Part shown: in pieces, positions 44,734-53,805 of the stretch
How positions within the stretch are numbered: the first letter of the stretch is position 1
Layout of the letters: the number at the start of each line of letters is the position of its first letter
NCBI GenBank assembly: GCA_947496535.1
Contig: CANMDE010000002.1
Span: 62,001 to 126,000 of the forward strand
Length of the DNA stretch: 64,000 nt
Direction: 5' to 3'
From: an uncultured Paracoccaceae bacterium
GTDB lineage: Bacteria > Pseudomonadota > Alphaproteobacteria > Rhodobacterales > Rhodobacteraceae
The notes under the pieces: model-generated
Database searches by the model: none
Seen by the model: the letters and a program-made list of their open reading frames with translations, nothing else
Told to the model about the DNA's origin: nothing
Position numbers and translations under genes: made by a program

Positions 44734-46118
44734 CACAATACCTCGTTCCAGTGCGCGACCTGTTCGCGGACCCTTGCGGGTGCCGTGCCGCCAAAACTCG
44801 TGCGTGAGGCTACCGAATTCTCGACACCCAGCACGTCAAAAATATCCGATTGGATGCCACTGTGGGTTTTTTGCATCTCATCCAGGGTCAGATCAGACAG
44901 ATCACACCCCTTTTTCTCAGCCAACGCAACCAGCGTGCCTGTGACATGATGCGCGTCCCGAAACGGCAGATTCAGCTTTCGCACCAGCCAGTCCGCCAAA
45001 TCAGTCGCAGTTGAAAAACCGCTAGAGGCCGCGCTATGCAATGCATCTTTCTGCGCGGCCATGTCTGTGACCATACCCGTCATCGCAGCCAAAGCCAGCA
45101 ACAGGTTATCTGCTGCATCGAAAACCTGCTCTTTATCTTCCTGCATATCCTTGGAGTATGTAAGCGGAAGCCCTTTCATCACCGTCATCAACGCCACATT
45201 GGCCCCGAAGATCCTGCCAATTTTCGCGCGGATCAGCTCTGCGGCGTCCGGGTTACGCTTTTGCGGCATGATGGATGAGCCGGTGGACCATTTGTCCGAC
45301 ATCTTGACGAAACGGAACTGAGCCGACGACCAGATAACCAGCTCTTCTGCCAGGCGGCTCAGGTGCATGGCGCAGATGCTTGACGCCGCCAGGAATTCCA
45401 AAGCGAAATCGCGATCTGATACAGCGTCGAGCGAATTTGACATCGGGCGATCAAACCCGAGCGCCTTGGCCGTCATCTCGCGGTCTATGGGAAAAGAGGT
45501 CCCTGCCAATGCGGCGGCGCCGAGGGGAGAGGTATTCATCCGCTTGCGCGCATCTGCAAAGCGTGACCGGTCTCGAGCAAACATCTCGACATAGGCCAGC
45601 ATGTGATGGCCCCAAGTGACAGGTTGCGCCGTCTGCAAATGCGTGAACCCCGGCATGATCCAGTCGGCACCCGCCTCGGCCTGCGCGACAAGAGCTTTGC
45701 AAAGTGCTGCCAATGACGCATCAACTGCGTCACATTGATCGCGCACCCAAAGTCGGAAATCCACTGCTACCTGATCATTGCGGGATCTTGCGGTGTGCAA
45801 ACGGCCCGCTGGTTCGCCAATCAGCTCGCGCAGGCGTGCTTCTACATTCATATGAATGTCTTCCAACGCCGTGGAGAATGAGAACTCTCCCGCCTGTATC
45901 TCTGACAAAACAGTGATGAGGCCTTCCCCAATGGCGTCGGCATCTTTATCGCTGATGATGCCACACGCCGCCAACATGGCGGCATGGGCCTGTGAACCGG
46001 CGATGTCCTGGGCCGCAAGCCGCTTGTCGAACCCGATTGAGGCGTTAATCGCCTCCATAATCGCGTCGGGTCCGGCGGCAAAGCGCCCTCCCCACATCGT
46101 GTTTGCGGATTTGGTCAT
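44733..46118 (-). CDS. argH: Argininosuccinate lyase
   Basis: The 461-residue enzyme of the fumarase/aspartase superfamily splits argininosuccinate into arginine and fumarate. Conserved parts include [70 protein letters not shown] and the signature [21 protein letters not shown] with the catalytic serine. It heads the minus-strand run into the lipoprotein, DUF2834 and lysA genes, and is divergent from tlpA with 13 bases between the starts. Confidence 0.96.
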   Translation of the reverse strand: MTKSANTMWGGRFAAGPDAIMEAINASIGFDKRLAAQDIAGSQAHAAMLAACGIISDKDADAIGEGLITVLSEIQAGEFSFSTALEDIHMNVEARLRELIGEPAGRLHTARSRNDQVAVDFRLWVRDQCDAVDASLAALCKALVAQAEAGADWIMPGFTHLQTAQPVTWGHHMLAYVEMFARDRSRFADARKRMNTSPLGAAALAGTSFPIDREMTAKALGFDRPMSNSLDAVSDRDFALEFLAASSICAMHLSRLAEELVIWSSAQFRFVKMSDKWSTGSSIMPQKRNPDAAELIRAKIGRIFGANVALMTVMKGLPLTYSKDMQEDKEQVFDAADNLLLALAAMTGMVTDMAAQKDALHSAASSGFSTATDLADWLVRKLNLPFRDAHHVTGTLVALAEKKGCDLSDLTLDEMQKTHSGIQSDIFDVLGVENSVASRTSFGGTAPARVREQVAHWNEVL

Positions 46119-46131
46119 GACAGGAGTACCT

Positions 46132-46692
46132 ATGCGAAACTTGAGATTGGGATTGCTTTATACGGCCCTTGCGCTTGTTGCAAACATCGCCATGGCCGAT
46201 ATGTCTGCAGTCTCGGCCTTGCGCGAAGGCGACATGCGCAAGCTGAATTTCCATAGCGATCCGCGCCCCGTAACTGATGAGGTCTTCCGCGGGGAAGATG
46301 GCGAGGACATGACCCTTGCCGCGCTGAAGGGCGAATATGTTGTCCTGAACTTCTGGGCCACATGGTGCGCACCCTGCCGCCACGAAATGCCGCAACTATC
46401 AGAACTTCAAACTCAGTACGGCGATAAAGGTCTCAGCGTCGTAACGATAGCGACAGGGCGCAACCCACGCCCGGCTGTTGAGCGTTTTTTCCAAGAAATT
46501 GGCGTTGATAACCTGCCTCTTCATTCGGATCGCAGGCAGACTTTGTCGCGGGCAATGGGTGTGCTTGGTTTGCCTGTGACCATCATCATTGACCCCGACG
46601 GCAATGAGATTGCACGCATGCAAGGCGATGCTGATTGGTCAAGCGATAGTGCGTTTGCAGTTATCGAAGCATTGCTTGGCAGTCCGACCTGA
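46132..46692 (+). CDS. tlpA: TlpA-type periplasmic thiol-disulfide protein
   Basis: The 186-residue protein has an N-terminal signal or anchor ([17 protein letters not shown]) and a thioredoxin-like domain with the redox motif [20 protein letters not shown] near residue 80 and the cis-proline loop [27 protein letters not shown]. Such proteins reduce periplasmic disulfides, for example for cytochrome c or oxidase maturation. AGGAG lies 5 bases before the ATG. It converges on yqgE with 3 bases between the stops. Confidence 0.9.
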   Translation: MRNLRLGLLYTALALVANIAMADMSAVSALREGDMRKLNFHSDPRPVTDEVFRGEDGEDMTLAALKGEYVVLNFWATWCAPCRHEMPQLSELQTQYGDKGLSVVTIATGRNPRPAVERFFQEIGVDNLPLHSDRRQTLSRAMGVLGLPVTIIIDPDGNEIARMQGDADWSSDSAFAVIEALLGSPT

Positions 46693-46695
46693 CAA

Positions 46696-47262
46696 TCAGG
46701 CGTGTCCTGCCGTACCCGATAGCGTTATCGGATCAATACCCAAGACATTCATTGCCTTGGTCCACTTTTCTTCATTTGCATCACCAAACACAATCTCCGA
46801 CTTCGGCTCGCATGTCAGCCAGCCGTTGCGCTTGATCTCGGCCTCTAGTTGCCCCGGACCCCACCCGGAATAACCCAGTGCCAGTAGTGATATTTTGGGG
46901 CCCGCACCCTTGGCCAACCCCTCCAGCACGTCCCGCGTGGCCGTCAGGCCGATATTGTCATCAACCCGCAAGGTACCTGAGGACTTGTAGTCGCTGGAGT
47001 GCAAAACAAAGCCGCGAGCGTGCTCGACAGGGCCGCCAAAGTGGATGCTGATATCCCGCGCGACAGGCGATCGGGCAATTTTGAGCTGATCAAGCAAATC
47101 GCAGAATTTGACCTTGGTCTGAGGCTTGTTCACGATCAGACCCATCCCGCCCTCCTCAGAATGAGAGCACATATAAACCACACTACGGGCGAAGCGCGGG
47201 TTGTTCATACCCGGCATCGCGATGAGCAACTTTCCGGTCAAATCTGGGGTTTCTGCCTGCAT
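46696..47262 (-). CDS. yqgE: YqgE/AlgH family protein
   Basis: The 188-residue protein shows the full YqgE pattern: LTGKLLIAMPGMNNPRFARSVVYMCSHSEEGGMGLIVNKPQ at the N-terminus, HFGGPVEHARGFVLHSSDY in the middle and ALGYSGWGPGQLEAEIKRNGWLTCEP toward the end. It is a cytoplasmic protein with no established biochemical role. It is single on the minus strand and divergent from the DsbD-alpha-like gene. Confidence 0.93.
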   Translation of the reverse strand: MQAETPDLTGKLLIAMPGMNNPRFARSVVYMCSHSEEGGMGLIVNKPQTKVKFCDLLDQLKIARSPVARDISIHFGGPVEHARGFVLHSSDYKSSGTLRVDDNIGLTATRDVLEGLAKGAGPKISLLALGYSGWGPGQLEAEIKRNGWLTCEPKSEIVFGDANEEKWTKAMNVLGIDPITLSGTAGHA

Positions 47263-47392
47263 GCTGGTATGATGTGGCCGCGTTATCTATTTATCAAGCA
47301 GTGATGCGCAAACTCTATGATACGCGCGGATGCACGACCATCTCGCCACAACGTTACTTTTCATTGCAGACCTAATCGGCCAAAAAACAGCA

Positions 47393-48193
47393 ATGTTCAA
47401 AACGCGTCTCATCTTGCTCTTCATGCTTCTTATGCCTGCGCCACTTGCTGCAGGTCCGTATGATGAGGTTGCGTCGGTAGAAATTCTGCCCGGTTGGCGG
47501 ACCGCCGATCAGGGGCACGTCGCAGGCTTGCGTATCTCGCTGGCACCCGGTTGGAAAACATACTGGCGCGCGCCCGGTGATGCCGGAATTCCCCCGCAAT
47601 TCATCTTTGATGGGTCAACCAATATCGCTTTTGCCAAACCACACTGGCCGGTCCCAGAAGTGTTCGACCAAAATGGTGTTTCCTCAATCGGATATGATGA
47701 CAGTGTCGTGTTTCCGATTATGCTGACCCCCCAAAACCCGGGTGAACCTATCCAGCTGCGCGGCCAGATCGACATCGGCATCTGCGAAGAAATCTGTATC
47801 CCCAAGACATTCAGCTTCGACATGATCTTGCCGGTTACCGGAGAACGGGACGCTGCGATCACTGCCGCAATGGTTAATCAACCCTATTCAGCGGAAGAGG
47901 CCAATGTCGGCACAGTGACCTGCGTGATTGACCCCTCAGAGTACGGGCTGCGATTGACGACTGTGGTCAACGTTGATCGCTTCGCTGCAAAGGAATTCGT
48001 GGTAATCGAGGCAGGAAACGATGCGGTTTGGGTGTCACCTGCAAATGTTACCCGCGACGGTAAAAAACTATATGCCAGCGTTGATATGATCCACGGCGAC
48101 GGCGATAGTTTTGCCCTTGATCGTTCCAAGGTCAGAATAACGGTTTTAGGGAACAATGAGGCGATAGATATTCACGGTTGCTCTGCGGGCTAA
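47393..48193 (+). CDS. Exported DsbD-alpha-domain protein
   Basis: The 266-residue protein has a signal peptide (RLILLFMLLMPAPLAA). The domain resembles the periplasmic N-terminal (alpha) part of DsbD/ScsB: LRISLAPGWKTYWRAPGDAGIPPQF, HWPVPEVFDQNGVSSIGYDDSVVFPI, and a cysteine pair in GQIDIGICEEICIPKTFSFD near residue 130 that would accept electrons. The membrane domain of DsbD is absent, so it may work with CcdA elsewhere. The start at 47393 has only a weak ribosome binding site. Confidence 0.82.
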   Translation: MFKTRLILLFMLLMPAPLAAGPYDEVASVEILPGWRTADQGHVAGLRISLAPGWKTYWRAPGDAGIPPQFIFDGSTNIAFAKPHWPVPEVFDQNGVSSIGYDDSVVFPIMLTPQNPGEPIQLRGQIDIGICEEICIPKTFSFDMILPVTGERDAAITAAMVNQPYSAEEANVGTVTCVIDPSEYGLRLTTVVNVDRFAAKEFVVIEAGNDAVWVSPANVTRDGKKLYASVDMIHGDGDSFALDRSKVRITVLGNNEAIDIHGCSAG

Positions 48194-48216
48194 CGCATCT
48201 GACGCAAAGCTGGCTG

Positions 48217-48396
48217 CTAATCTAGCGTCCGCGCCTCATCCATCAGCATGACCGGAATACCGTCACGGATCGGAAAGGCCACGTTGGCAGGTTTCGAAAT
48301 CAGCTCCTGCTTTTCCGCGTCATAGCTCAGTGTCGCTTGCGTCATCGGACAAACCAGTGCCTCGAGCATCTTGGGGTCAAAGCTGTGGTCGCTCAT
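48217..48396 (-). CDS. Trm112 family protein
   Basis: A 59-residue protein matches the Trm112/YcaR family: [51 protein letters not shown]. Only the first CP motif retains a cysteine, as is common in alphaproteobacterial members. Its ATG overlaps the LON gene stop (ATGA). Relatives serve as small partners of methyltransferases or in cell-envelope enzyme clusters. It is the last gene of the ybbN-LON-Trm112 run. Confidence 0.88.
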   Translation of the reverse strand: MSDHSFDPKMLEALVCPMTQATLSYDAEKQELISKPANVAFPIRDGIPVMLMDEARTLD

Positions 48397-49034
48397 TGCA
48401 TCATCTCTTCACCATTGCCGCCACGCAGGGCGAATTCAATCAGGGTCATCAACGTCTCGCGACGTGTTGTTAGCGATGGGGCCTCCAACAGCGCCTGTTT
48501 GTCTTCTGGCTCAAACGGGCACAGCATTGAAAGCGAATTGATCAGCAACTCATCCTCGGCTTCATCAAGACTATCCCAATCCGTGGAAAGCCCCTGATCT
48601 TCGAAAAAGCGGCTGAGCGCATCCATAAATGCGGCCCGGTCGAAACTCGGGTCTTTTTCGGTGGCACCCATATCGCGTTCGAAACCCTGCCAACTTACCT
48701 TGCATCGGCGATAGGGGGTGAAGCCTTCTATCTCTTCCACGATCCGAAAACGCGACGCACCGGATAGAGTGATCATATACCGCCCGTCTTCGGTTTCGGA
48801 AAAGGCCGTCAACTTGCCAGCGCAACCAATGCTGTGAAGCTGGCTTTCCTTCCCCTGGGATTCATAAGGTTGCACCATGCCAATCAGCCGGTTCGATGTC
48901 TTCAGTACATCGTCCAGCATCGCAAGATAGCGCGGCTCAAACAAATGAAGCGGCAGCCGGGAACGCGGCAATAGCAGTGCGCCGGGCAACGGAAACACTG
49001 GGATCGTGTCGGGCAGATCAGTTGGTGAAATCAT
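48393..49034 (-). CDS. LON N-terminal (substrate-binding) domain protein
   Basis: The 213-residue protein is a stand-alone Lon N-domain: [48 protein letters not shown], then [35 protein letters not shown]. There is no AAA or protease domain. Such proteins are thought to bind peptides. It sits between the YbbN-like gene and Trm112, overlapping the latter by 4 bases. Confidence 0.9.
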   Translation of the reverse strand: MISPTDLPDTIPVFPLPGALLLPRSRLPLHLFEPRYLAMLDDVLKTSNRLIGMVQPYESQGKESQLHSIGCAGKLTAFSETEDGRYMITLSGASRFRIVEEIEGFTPYRRCKVSWQGFERDMGATEKDPSFDRAAFMDALSRFFEDQGLSTDWDSLDEAEDELLINSLSMLCPFEPEDKQALLEAPSLTTRRETLMTLIEFALRGGNGEEMMQ

Positions 49035-49060
49035 GATGTTAAACTAGCCCGATTGAACTA

Positions 49061-49972
49061 TCAGGCAAATATCAACGACGACAGCTTGCGCCGCCCGTTC
49101 AGCACGATGGGATCGTTTGCCTCGCGCGCGTCGAAAATGGTGAAAAGCTGGGTCTTGGCTGCCCCGTCGTTCCACTCCCGATCCCGGCGGAAAAGTTCGA
49201 GCAATTCGGCCACCGCTTCCTCCACTTTGCCATTGGCATGTAGTGCCGTGGCCAGATCAAAACGCGCCTGATGGTTGCCGGGTTCGGCCTCGACGGCGGC
49301 CTGCAACTCGGCGACGGGGCCAGCATTGGCGGCCTCGCGGGCTAATGTGATCTGGGCATGAACGGCCTCAAGCGCCGGATCAGTCGAAATTTCGGCAGGG
49401 GCACCATTAAGGATTGCCTCCGCCTGATCGATGTCATCCAACGCCAGATAAGACCGTACCAACCCGGCATAAGCGGGCGCGTTGGCAGGCTCTTCCTGCA
49501 AGATCGCGGCAAAGGTTTCGGCCGCATCCGCTGCAGCCCCCTCGTTCAGCATTTGCTCTGCCGCTTCGATGGCGGCGGCAAGCCCCTCGGCTTCGGGATC
49601 ACCGCCAAGTGCTGCGATCTTTTCGACAAACGCATCAATCTCGGATGGCGGCAAAGCACCTTGAAAACCATCAACCGGTTGCCCCTGGAAAAAGGCATAG
49701 ACCGTGGGGATGGATTGCACACGCAGCTGACCCGCATAGGTCGGGTTGGCGTCCACATCGATCTTTACCAGTTTGACACGACCGCCCGCCTTGGTCACGG
49801 CAGCCTCAATCGCGGGTCCGAGCGTTTTGCACGGCCCACACCATGGCGCCCAGAAATCAACGATAACCGGCACCGTCTGCGATGCCTCGATCACGTCAGG
49901 GCCAAAGGTCGCATCCGTGCCGTCCTTGATCAGGTCCTCGGCAGGTTTCGGGGTTGCGTCCAGTTCCAGCAT
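49061..49972 (-). CDS. ybbN: Thioredoxin-like co-chaperone (YbbN/CnoX family)
   Basis: The 303-residue protein has an N-terminal thioredoxin domain with an intact redox motif FWAPWCGPCKTLGPAIEAA near residue 38, and a C-terminal tetratricopeptide region (EAAEQMLNEGAAADAAETFAAILQEEPANAPAYAGLVRSYLALDDIDQAEAIL and later repeats). This architecture is that of YbbN/CnoX, which protects and delivers clients to GroEL or DnaK under oxidative stress. The ATG at 49972 has GGAGG 6 bases upstream, making the in-frame GTG at 49984 less likely. Confidence 0.9.
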   Translation of the reverse strand: MLELDATPKPAEDLIKDGTDATFGPDVIEASQTVPVIVDFWAPWCGPCKTLGPAIEAAVTKAGGRVKLVKIDVDANPTYAGQLRVQSIPTVYAFFQGQPVDGFQGALPPSEIDAFVEKIAALGGDPEAEGLAAAIEAAEQMLNEGAAADAAETFAAILQEEPANAPAYAGLVRSYLALDDIDQAEAILNGAPAEISTDPALEAVHAQITLAREAANAGPVAELQAAVEAEPGNHQARFDLATALHANGKVEEAVAELLELFRRDREWNDGAAKTQLFTIFDAREANDPIVLNGRRKLSSLIFA

Positions 49973-50101
49973 TGTCGCCTCCACATCGTATCAGTTGGGC
50001 CATATATGTGCGCTCCGCCGTCAAAGGCCAAGGGGGAATGCTGGGTTTACCTGTCAGGACGTTCGGCCTAGCGTTTGGCGCAGTGATTGAATGAGGCCCT
50101 G

Positions 50102-50503
50102 ATGCACCCCAAACTTGGCGCTATTGCCGTCGTTGCGCATGAAAACTGCGTCTTGCTTGTGCGCCGCAAGAATGAACCGGATGCGGGGCTGTGGGGCTTT
50201 CCCGGTGGTCATGTGGAGTTGGGCGAAACGGCCCTCGCTGCCGCGGCACGCGAGCTGCAAGAGGAAACCGGCGTCACCGCCACGCCGAACCGTTACCTCA
50301 ACAATCTTGATATCGTTCATCGCGATGATGCAGGCGTAGTAACATTCCATTGCCTGCTTGCTGTCGTGATATGTGATTACGTCAGTGGCGACCCGGTCGC
50401 CGCAGACGATGTCAGTGATGCTGGATGGTTTACTTTGGCCGAGATCGCGAAAACACAGACCAGCGCTGATGTATATGAGGTTGCCAGCGGCCTTTTGGCT
50501 TAA
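50102..50503 (+). CDS. Nudix hydrolase
   Basis: The 133-residue protein has the complete Nudix box GHVELGETALAAAARELQEETGV (Gx5Ex7REUxEExGU) at about residues 40-62, preceded by CVLLVRRKNEPDAGLWGFPGG. ADP-ribose-type or nucleotide substrates are typical, but specificity cannot be read here. GAGG lies 6 bases before the ATG at 50102. The gene overlaps the convergent glycosidase-like gene by 4 bases. Confidence 0.9.
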   Translation: MHPKLGAIAVVAHENCVLLVRRKNEPDAGLWGFPGGHVELGETALAAAARELQEETGVTATPNRYLNNLDIVHRDDAGVVTFHCLLAVVICDYVSGDPVAADDVSDAGWFTLAEIAKTQTSADVYEVASGLLA

Positions 50504-51219
50504 TCAATCACACCCACGATCGGTCCCAAAGGAAACCCTGCGTCGGAACGCTCCAACTCAGGCGCATGTATGCGCGAGACTTTCCCATCAAAGTAAAGCG
50601 CGTTCGGCAGACCAAGATAATCCCGGAAGAAGCTGCCAAATTCATGAAACGTGACGGGATCGTTGGAAATCGCGAACACGGCCGTTTTGCCATCTTCCGT
50701 CGTTCCAACCCCATTACGGATAAATCGGGATGTGCTGTCGACCAGAAACCGAGGATGCAATTCGCCATCGATAACAAGCATCGGGCCGGATTGGGTGGCG
50801 TCACGGCAATCAGGTGCAGTTTCGACAAAGTTCAGCGTCTCATAAACCTGCGCAGTGTCATCGCTGATACAAAGGATCCCATTTGGCAGCAGACCAAAAT
50901 TGCCCGGACCCTCATTTGTCACGACGCGCATGGCCTCAACGCCGTCTTCCAGATAGTAGCCGACCGGCGCGCGGTCCTGATGATACATCCCCGCATTCAT
51001 GGCAAAAGACAGAGTTTCGACATCCAGCGTCGCCTCAATGGCGGCGAAGCTGCCATATAATTTGCCGTCGTCGTCGGTATGAAACAGGCGCAGCGCCTCA
51101 CTTTCTGCATCAACGGTACAGGCCGTGTAACTCCGGTCTTCATACGCAATGTCTTCGCAGGTCACAGCAAAGGCTGGACCAGCCAGTCCGATGAACAATA
51201 CAGTCAGCCGCCAACGCAT
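50500..51219 (-). CDS. Phosphodiester glycosidase-family exported protein
   Basis: The 239-residue protein has a signal peptide (RLTVLFIGLAGPAFA, then VTCED) and the NAGPA-like phosphodiester glycosidase fold: LSFAMNAGMYHQDRAPVGYYLEDG, GNFGLLPNGILCI, DATQSGPMLVIDGELHP and GTTEDGKTAVFAISND. Members hydrolyse N-acetylglucosamine-1-phosphodiesters in cell-surface polymers. The substrate here is unknown. Its ATG overlaps the rbfA stop (TGATG), so an exported enzyme is translationally coupled to a ribosome-maturation factor. Confidence 0.85.
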   Translation of the reverse strand: MRWRLTVLFIGLAGPAFAVTCEDIAYEDRSYTACTVDAESEALRLFHTDDDGKLYGSFAAIEATLDVETLSFAMNAGMYHQDRAPVGYYLEDGVEAMRVVTNEGPGNFGLLPNGILCISDDTAQVYETLNFVETAPDCRDATQSGPMLVIDGELHPRFLVDSTSRFIRNGVGTTEDGKTAVFAISNDPVTFHEFGSFFRDYLGLPNALYFDGKVSRIHAPELERSDAGFPLGPIVGVID

Positions 51220-51614
51220 CAATCGTCGAGATCCTGCTTGACGTGGCCGCTGTCCAGCAAGGCGCGTGTGGCATCCATCTGGTCAAAAGTTCCATCAATT
51301 TCGAACCGCAATTCCGGTGCGAACTTCATGGAACCGCCTTTGACCACAAGATGCCGCAGCTCGTGTTTGTTGCGGCGCAGCGCCTCCAATGCCCCTTCCT
51401 TGTCATGCCCACCCAAGGGCAGGACAAAGGCAGTGGCGATGCGTAAATCCGGGCTCATACGGACCTCACCCACGGTGATGGACATGCGTGCCAGATCGGG
51501 ATCGTGGACATCGCCTCTCTGTAGAATCTCGGACAGGATACGCCGGAATTGTTCACCAACCCGCAACATGCGCTGGGTAGGAGCTTTGCCATCGCGATTT
51601 GAAGTCTTTGCCAT
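51219..51614 (-). CDS. rbfA: 30S ribosome-binding factor RbfA
   Basis: The 131-residue protein matches Rbf[55 protein letters not shown] and [43 protein letters not shown]. It assists 16S rRNA 5'-end processing and cold adaptation. The gene is divergent from dapB, a frequent arrangement in Rhodobacteraceae. CGGGGA precedes the ATG. Confidence 0.93.
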   Translation of the reverse strand: MAKTSNRDGKAPTQRMLRVGEQFRRILSEILQRGDVHDPDLARMSITVGEVRMSPDLRIATAFVLPLGGHDKEGALEALRRNKHELRHLVVKGGSMKFAPELRFEIDGTFDQMDATRALLDSGHVKQDLDD

Positions 51615-51710
51615 GTCCCCGATGTACGCCTTGCGGCCGCCAATGCCAAGCAAGGGTTTCGCATAGCGCAAAGCCCCGCTAAGACGGAACAAGTGATAAG
51701 GACCGACAAA

Positions 51711-52520
51711 ATGACCGAATTACCAGGCATCGTGATCACCGGCGGATCGGGAAAAATGGGGCAGATGCTCATCAAGACGGTGCTGGCGTCAGACAAATGC
51801 CGGTTGGTCGGCGTGTTGGTGCGTGAGGGGCACGATTGGATCGGCCAGGATATTGGCACGGCCATGGGTGGCGCTTCGGTTGGTGTCTCCGTCACCCACG
51901 ACGCGGTTGAAGTGTTTGCAAAGGCGCAAGCCGTGATCGACTTTACTACCCCTGCGGCCACGGTGGGATTTTCCGAACTCGCCGCCCAAGCTCGCGCGGT
52001 GCATGTGATCGGCACAACTGGTTTGGCCGAAGGTGATCTCAAAGCCATCAACGCAGCGGCCCGTCACGCAGCAATCGTTCGGGCCGGGAATATGTCGCTT
52101 GGTGTGAACCTGCTTGTCCAACTAACCAAAAAGGTGGCCGCGGCGCTGGACGAAGATTTCGATATCGAGGTGATCGAGGCCCACCACAACCAAAAGGTCG
52201 ATGCACCCTCTGGTACTGCATTGATGCTGGGCGAAGCCGCCGCAGAGGGGCGCGGTGTCAATCTCAAGGATGTCAGCGACAGCGGGCGCGACGGGATCAC
52301 GGGCGCCCGCGAACGGGGGCATATCGGTTTTAGCGCCATCCGCGGCGGTGACATCGTGGGTGAGCATGACGTTCTGTTCGCCGCACCCGGGGAACGGATC
52401 ATGCTCAGGCACATCGCAACAGATCGTGGAATATTCGCCCGCGGGGCACTGAAGGCGGCTCTTTGGGGGCAGGATAAGGCACCGGGCGAATACGACATGA
52501 TGGACGTTCTCGGCCTATAA
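51711..52520 (+). CDS. dapB: 4-hydroxy-tetrahydrodipicolinate reductase
   Basis: The 269-residue enzyme reduces the dihydrodipicolinate precursor in lysine/meso-DAP synthesis. The Rossmann loop is [30 protein letters not shown] and [10 protein letters not shown] line the cofactor pocket, and [25 protein letters not shown] is the substrate and catalytic block (His-His, Lys). AAGGA lies 9 bases before the ATG at 51711. lysA, the end of the same pathway, lies at 42.9 kb. Confidence 0.96.
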   Translation: MTELPGIVITGGSGKMGQMLIKTVLASDKCRLVGVLVREGHDWIGQDIGTAMGGASVGVSVTHDAVEVFAKAQAVIDFTTPAATVGFSELAAQARAVHVIGTTGLAEGDLKAINAAARHAAIVRAGNMSLGVNLLVQLTKKVAAALDEDFDIEVIEAHHNQKVDAPSGTALMLGEAAAEGRGVNLKDVSDSGRDGITGARERGHIGFSAIRGGDIVGEHDVLFAAPGERIMLRHIATDRGIFARGALKAALWGQDKAPGEYDMMDVLGL

Positions 52521-52586
52521 TCGCCAATAAAGTGAACCAAATCGCACCTTCCAGCGTAAAAAATCCAATATGGTTGGAGGTGCGCT

Positions 52587-52946
52587 ATGAAAAAACTCGC
52601 TATTATTGCTGCTATCTTCGGCGCGGATGCCGCCGCCGCAGAAAGCTATGTACCGGTCTATGATCAGGCCACGTTCCTGTCACTGGTGAGTGGAAAAGAG
52701 CTACGCAATCGGCTTTACGGGGTTCGATTGAATGTCTCTGAAAACGGACAGATCCAGGGTGCTGCGATCGGCCGACAAATCGTCGGCTCATGGAGCTGGC
52801 AAGACGGCTACTTTTGCCGTGAGATGCAATGGGGCAGCCGACCCATCCCCTATAACTGCCAGCTTGTCGAAGTTAAGGACAACGATATGGTTCGCTTCAC
52901 AGTTGACCAGGGGGCAGGCGATTCTGCCGCATTCCGTCTGCAGTGA
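52587..52946 (+). CDS. Small exported protein downstream of dapB
   Basis: The 119-residue protein has a signal peptide (KKLAIIAAIFGADAAAA). The mature part is a small beta protein, with QATFLSLVSGKELRNRLYGVRLNVSENGQIQGAAIGRQIVGSWSWQDGYFCREMQWGSRPIPYNCQLVEV and a likely disulfide between the two cysteines. Relatives beside dapB in this group are sometimes labelled dihydrodipicolinate reductase, which this sequence does not support. A GGAGG site precedes the ATG. Function is unknown. Confidence 0.8.
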   Translation: MKKLAIIAAIFGADAAAAESYVPVYDQATFLSLVSGKELRNRLYGVRLNVSENGQIQGAAIGRQIVGSWSWQDGYFCREMQWGSRPIPYNCQLVEVKDNDMVRFTVDQGAGDSAAFRLQ

Positions 52947-53159
52947 TCTCAAACTGTACCGCACCCCGAAATATGGCGAAAATTGGGCGCGGCGATCATG
53001 GCCACCGCCAAGTTGACGTAACGTTAAGTCTTAAATTGCTGTATTTCCACAACATTTCAACAACAGCTCGCCACAAACGCGACATGATTCAATTTTACGC
53101 TAGCGGAACTTCGCCTATACTTCAGGCACCACTCAGAAGCGACGAAGGAACTAAACTCA

Positions 53160-53372
53160 ATGTCTTTGAATACTCACTCTCAAATCACAATGTTCGACGG
53201 CAGCCAGAAAAACGTTATCGGGGACGAGATGCATGATATCTTTCAGGCACTCGTCGCATTAGAGGAGTCATCCGCCATGGACGACATCTCAATCGAAACC
53301 ATGACAGACGTGACCGGCGCCGTTATCTGGACGCATCCAAAATCTGCCGCAGACGAAAGCCGCGCGGCCTAA
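53160..53372 (+). CDS. Small hypothetical protein
   Basis: A 70-residue frame has AAGGA about 11 bases upstream of the ATG. It has no signal or membrane segment. The translation SLNTHSQITMFDGSQKNVIGDEMHDIFQALVALEESS followed by an acidic stretch has plausible codon use. I do not recognise a family, and the evidence for expression is only the reading frame and site. Confidence 0.45.
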   Translation: MSLNTHSQITMFDGSQKNVIGDEMHDIFQALVALEESSAMDDISIETMTDVTGAVIWTHPKSAADESRAA

Positions 53373-53750
53373 ACCAACTCAAATCTCTCACCACCACTAC
53401 CACACTCAAACCTCTCACTCAGACCCACACCGTTTCAGACAAGCCTGATAGCGGTGTGGGGTTAAACTCCGGCTTGGAACACATCCGGCGTATTGGGCCA
53501 AAGGCCGCCTTTTCAATCAGATCCCCGCGACCGCATCCTGTTTTACCAAACAGGTAAAACTCCTTTGGCAGCATCGATTTGAAATCTCGTTCGCCGGACG
53601 GGACAAAATGAAATTCTGACAACGATACCGTCATCTGGAAAGGCCAGCGATGACTGGTTTGGGCCAGGCTACATTTGGCGATTCCGGTTCAACAATCTGG
53701 TTCGGACTTTAAGGCTAAAGTCATGCCGAATATCCTATAAACTAACGAAG
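53373..53750. other. Gene-poor stretch before the beta-barrel terminator
   Basis: About 380 bases carry no convincing gene. The start holds a pyrimidine-rich imperfect repeat (ACTCAAATCTCTCACC then ACTCAAACCTCTCACT, 53379-53422). A 71-codon frame on the minus strand (53419-53634) lacks a ribosome binding site and recognisable domain, so I do not call it. Confidence 0.4.
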
Positions 53751-53782
53751 AAAAAAGGCGGTGGCATCATGCCACCGCCTTT
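53751..53782 (-). terminator. Rho-independent terminator of the surface-protein operon
   Basis: A perfect 13-bp stem AAAGGCGGTGGCA/TGCCACCGCCTTT (53754-53766 and 53770-53782) has a 3-base loop and, on the minus strand, a U-run from the A-tract at 53751-53756. It lies 24 bases past the stop of the beta-barrel gene. Confidence 0.93.
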
Positions 53783-53805
53783 GCTGTTCTTAAGATACGG
53801 CGAGC

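Noticed and set aside
53419..53634. 71-codon minus-strand frame before the barrel terminator
   Set aside because: No ribosome binding site, no recognisable domain and composition like intergenic sequence.
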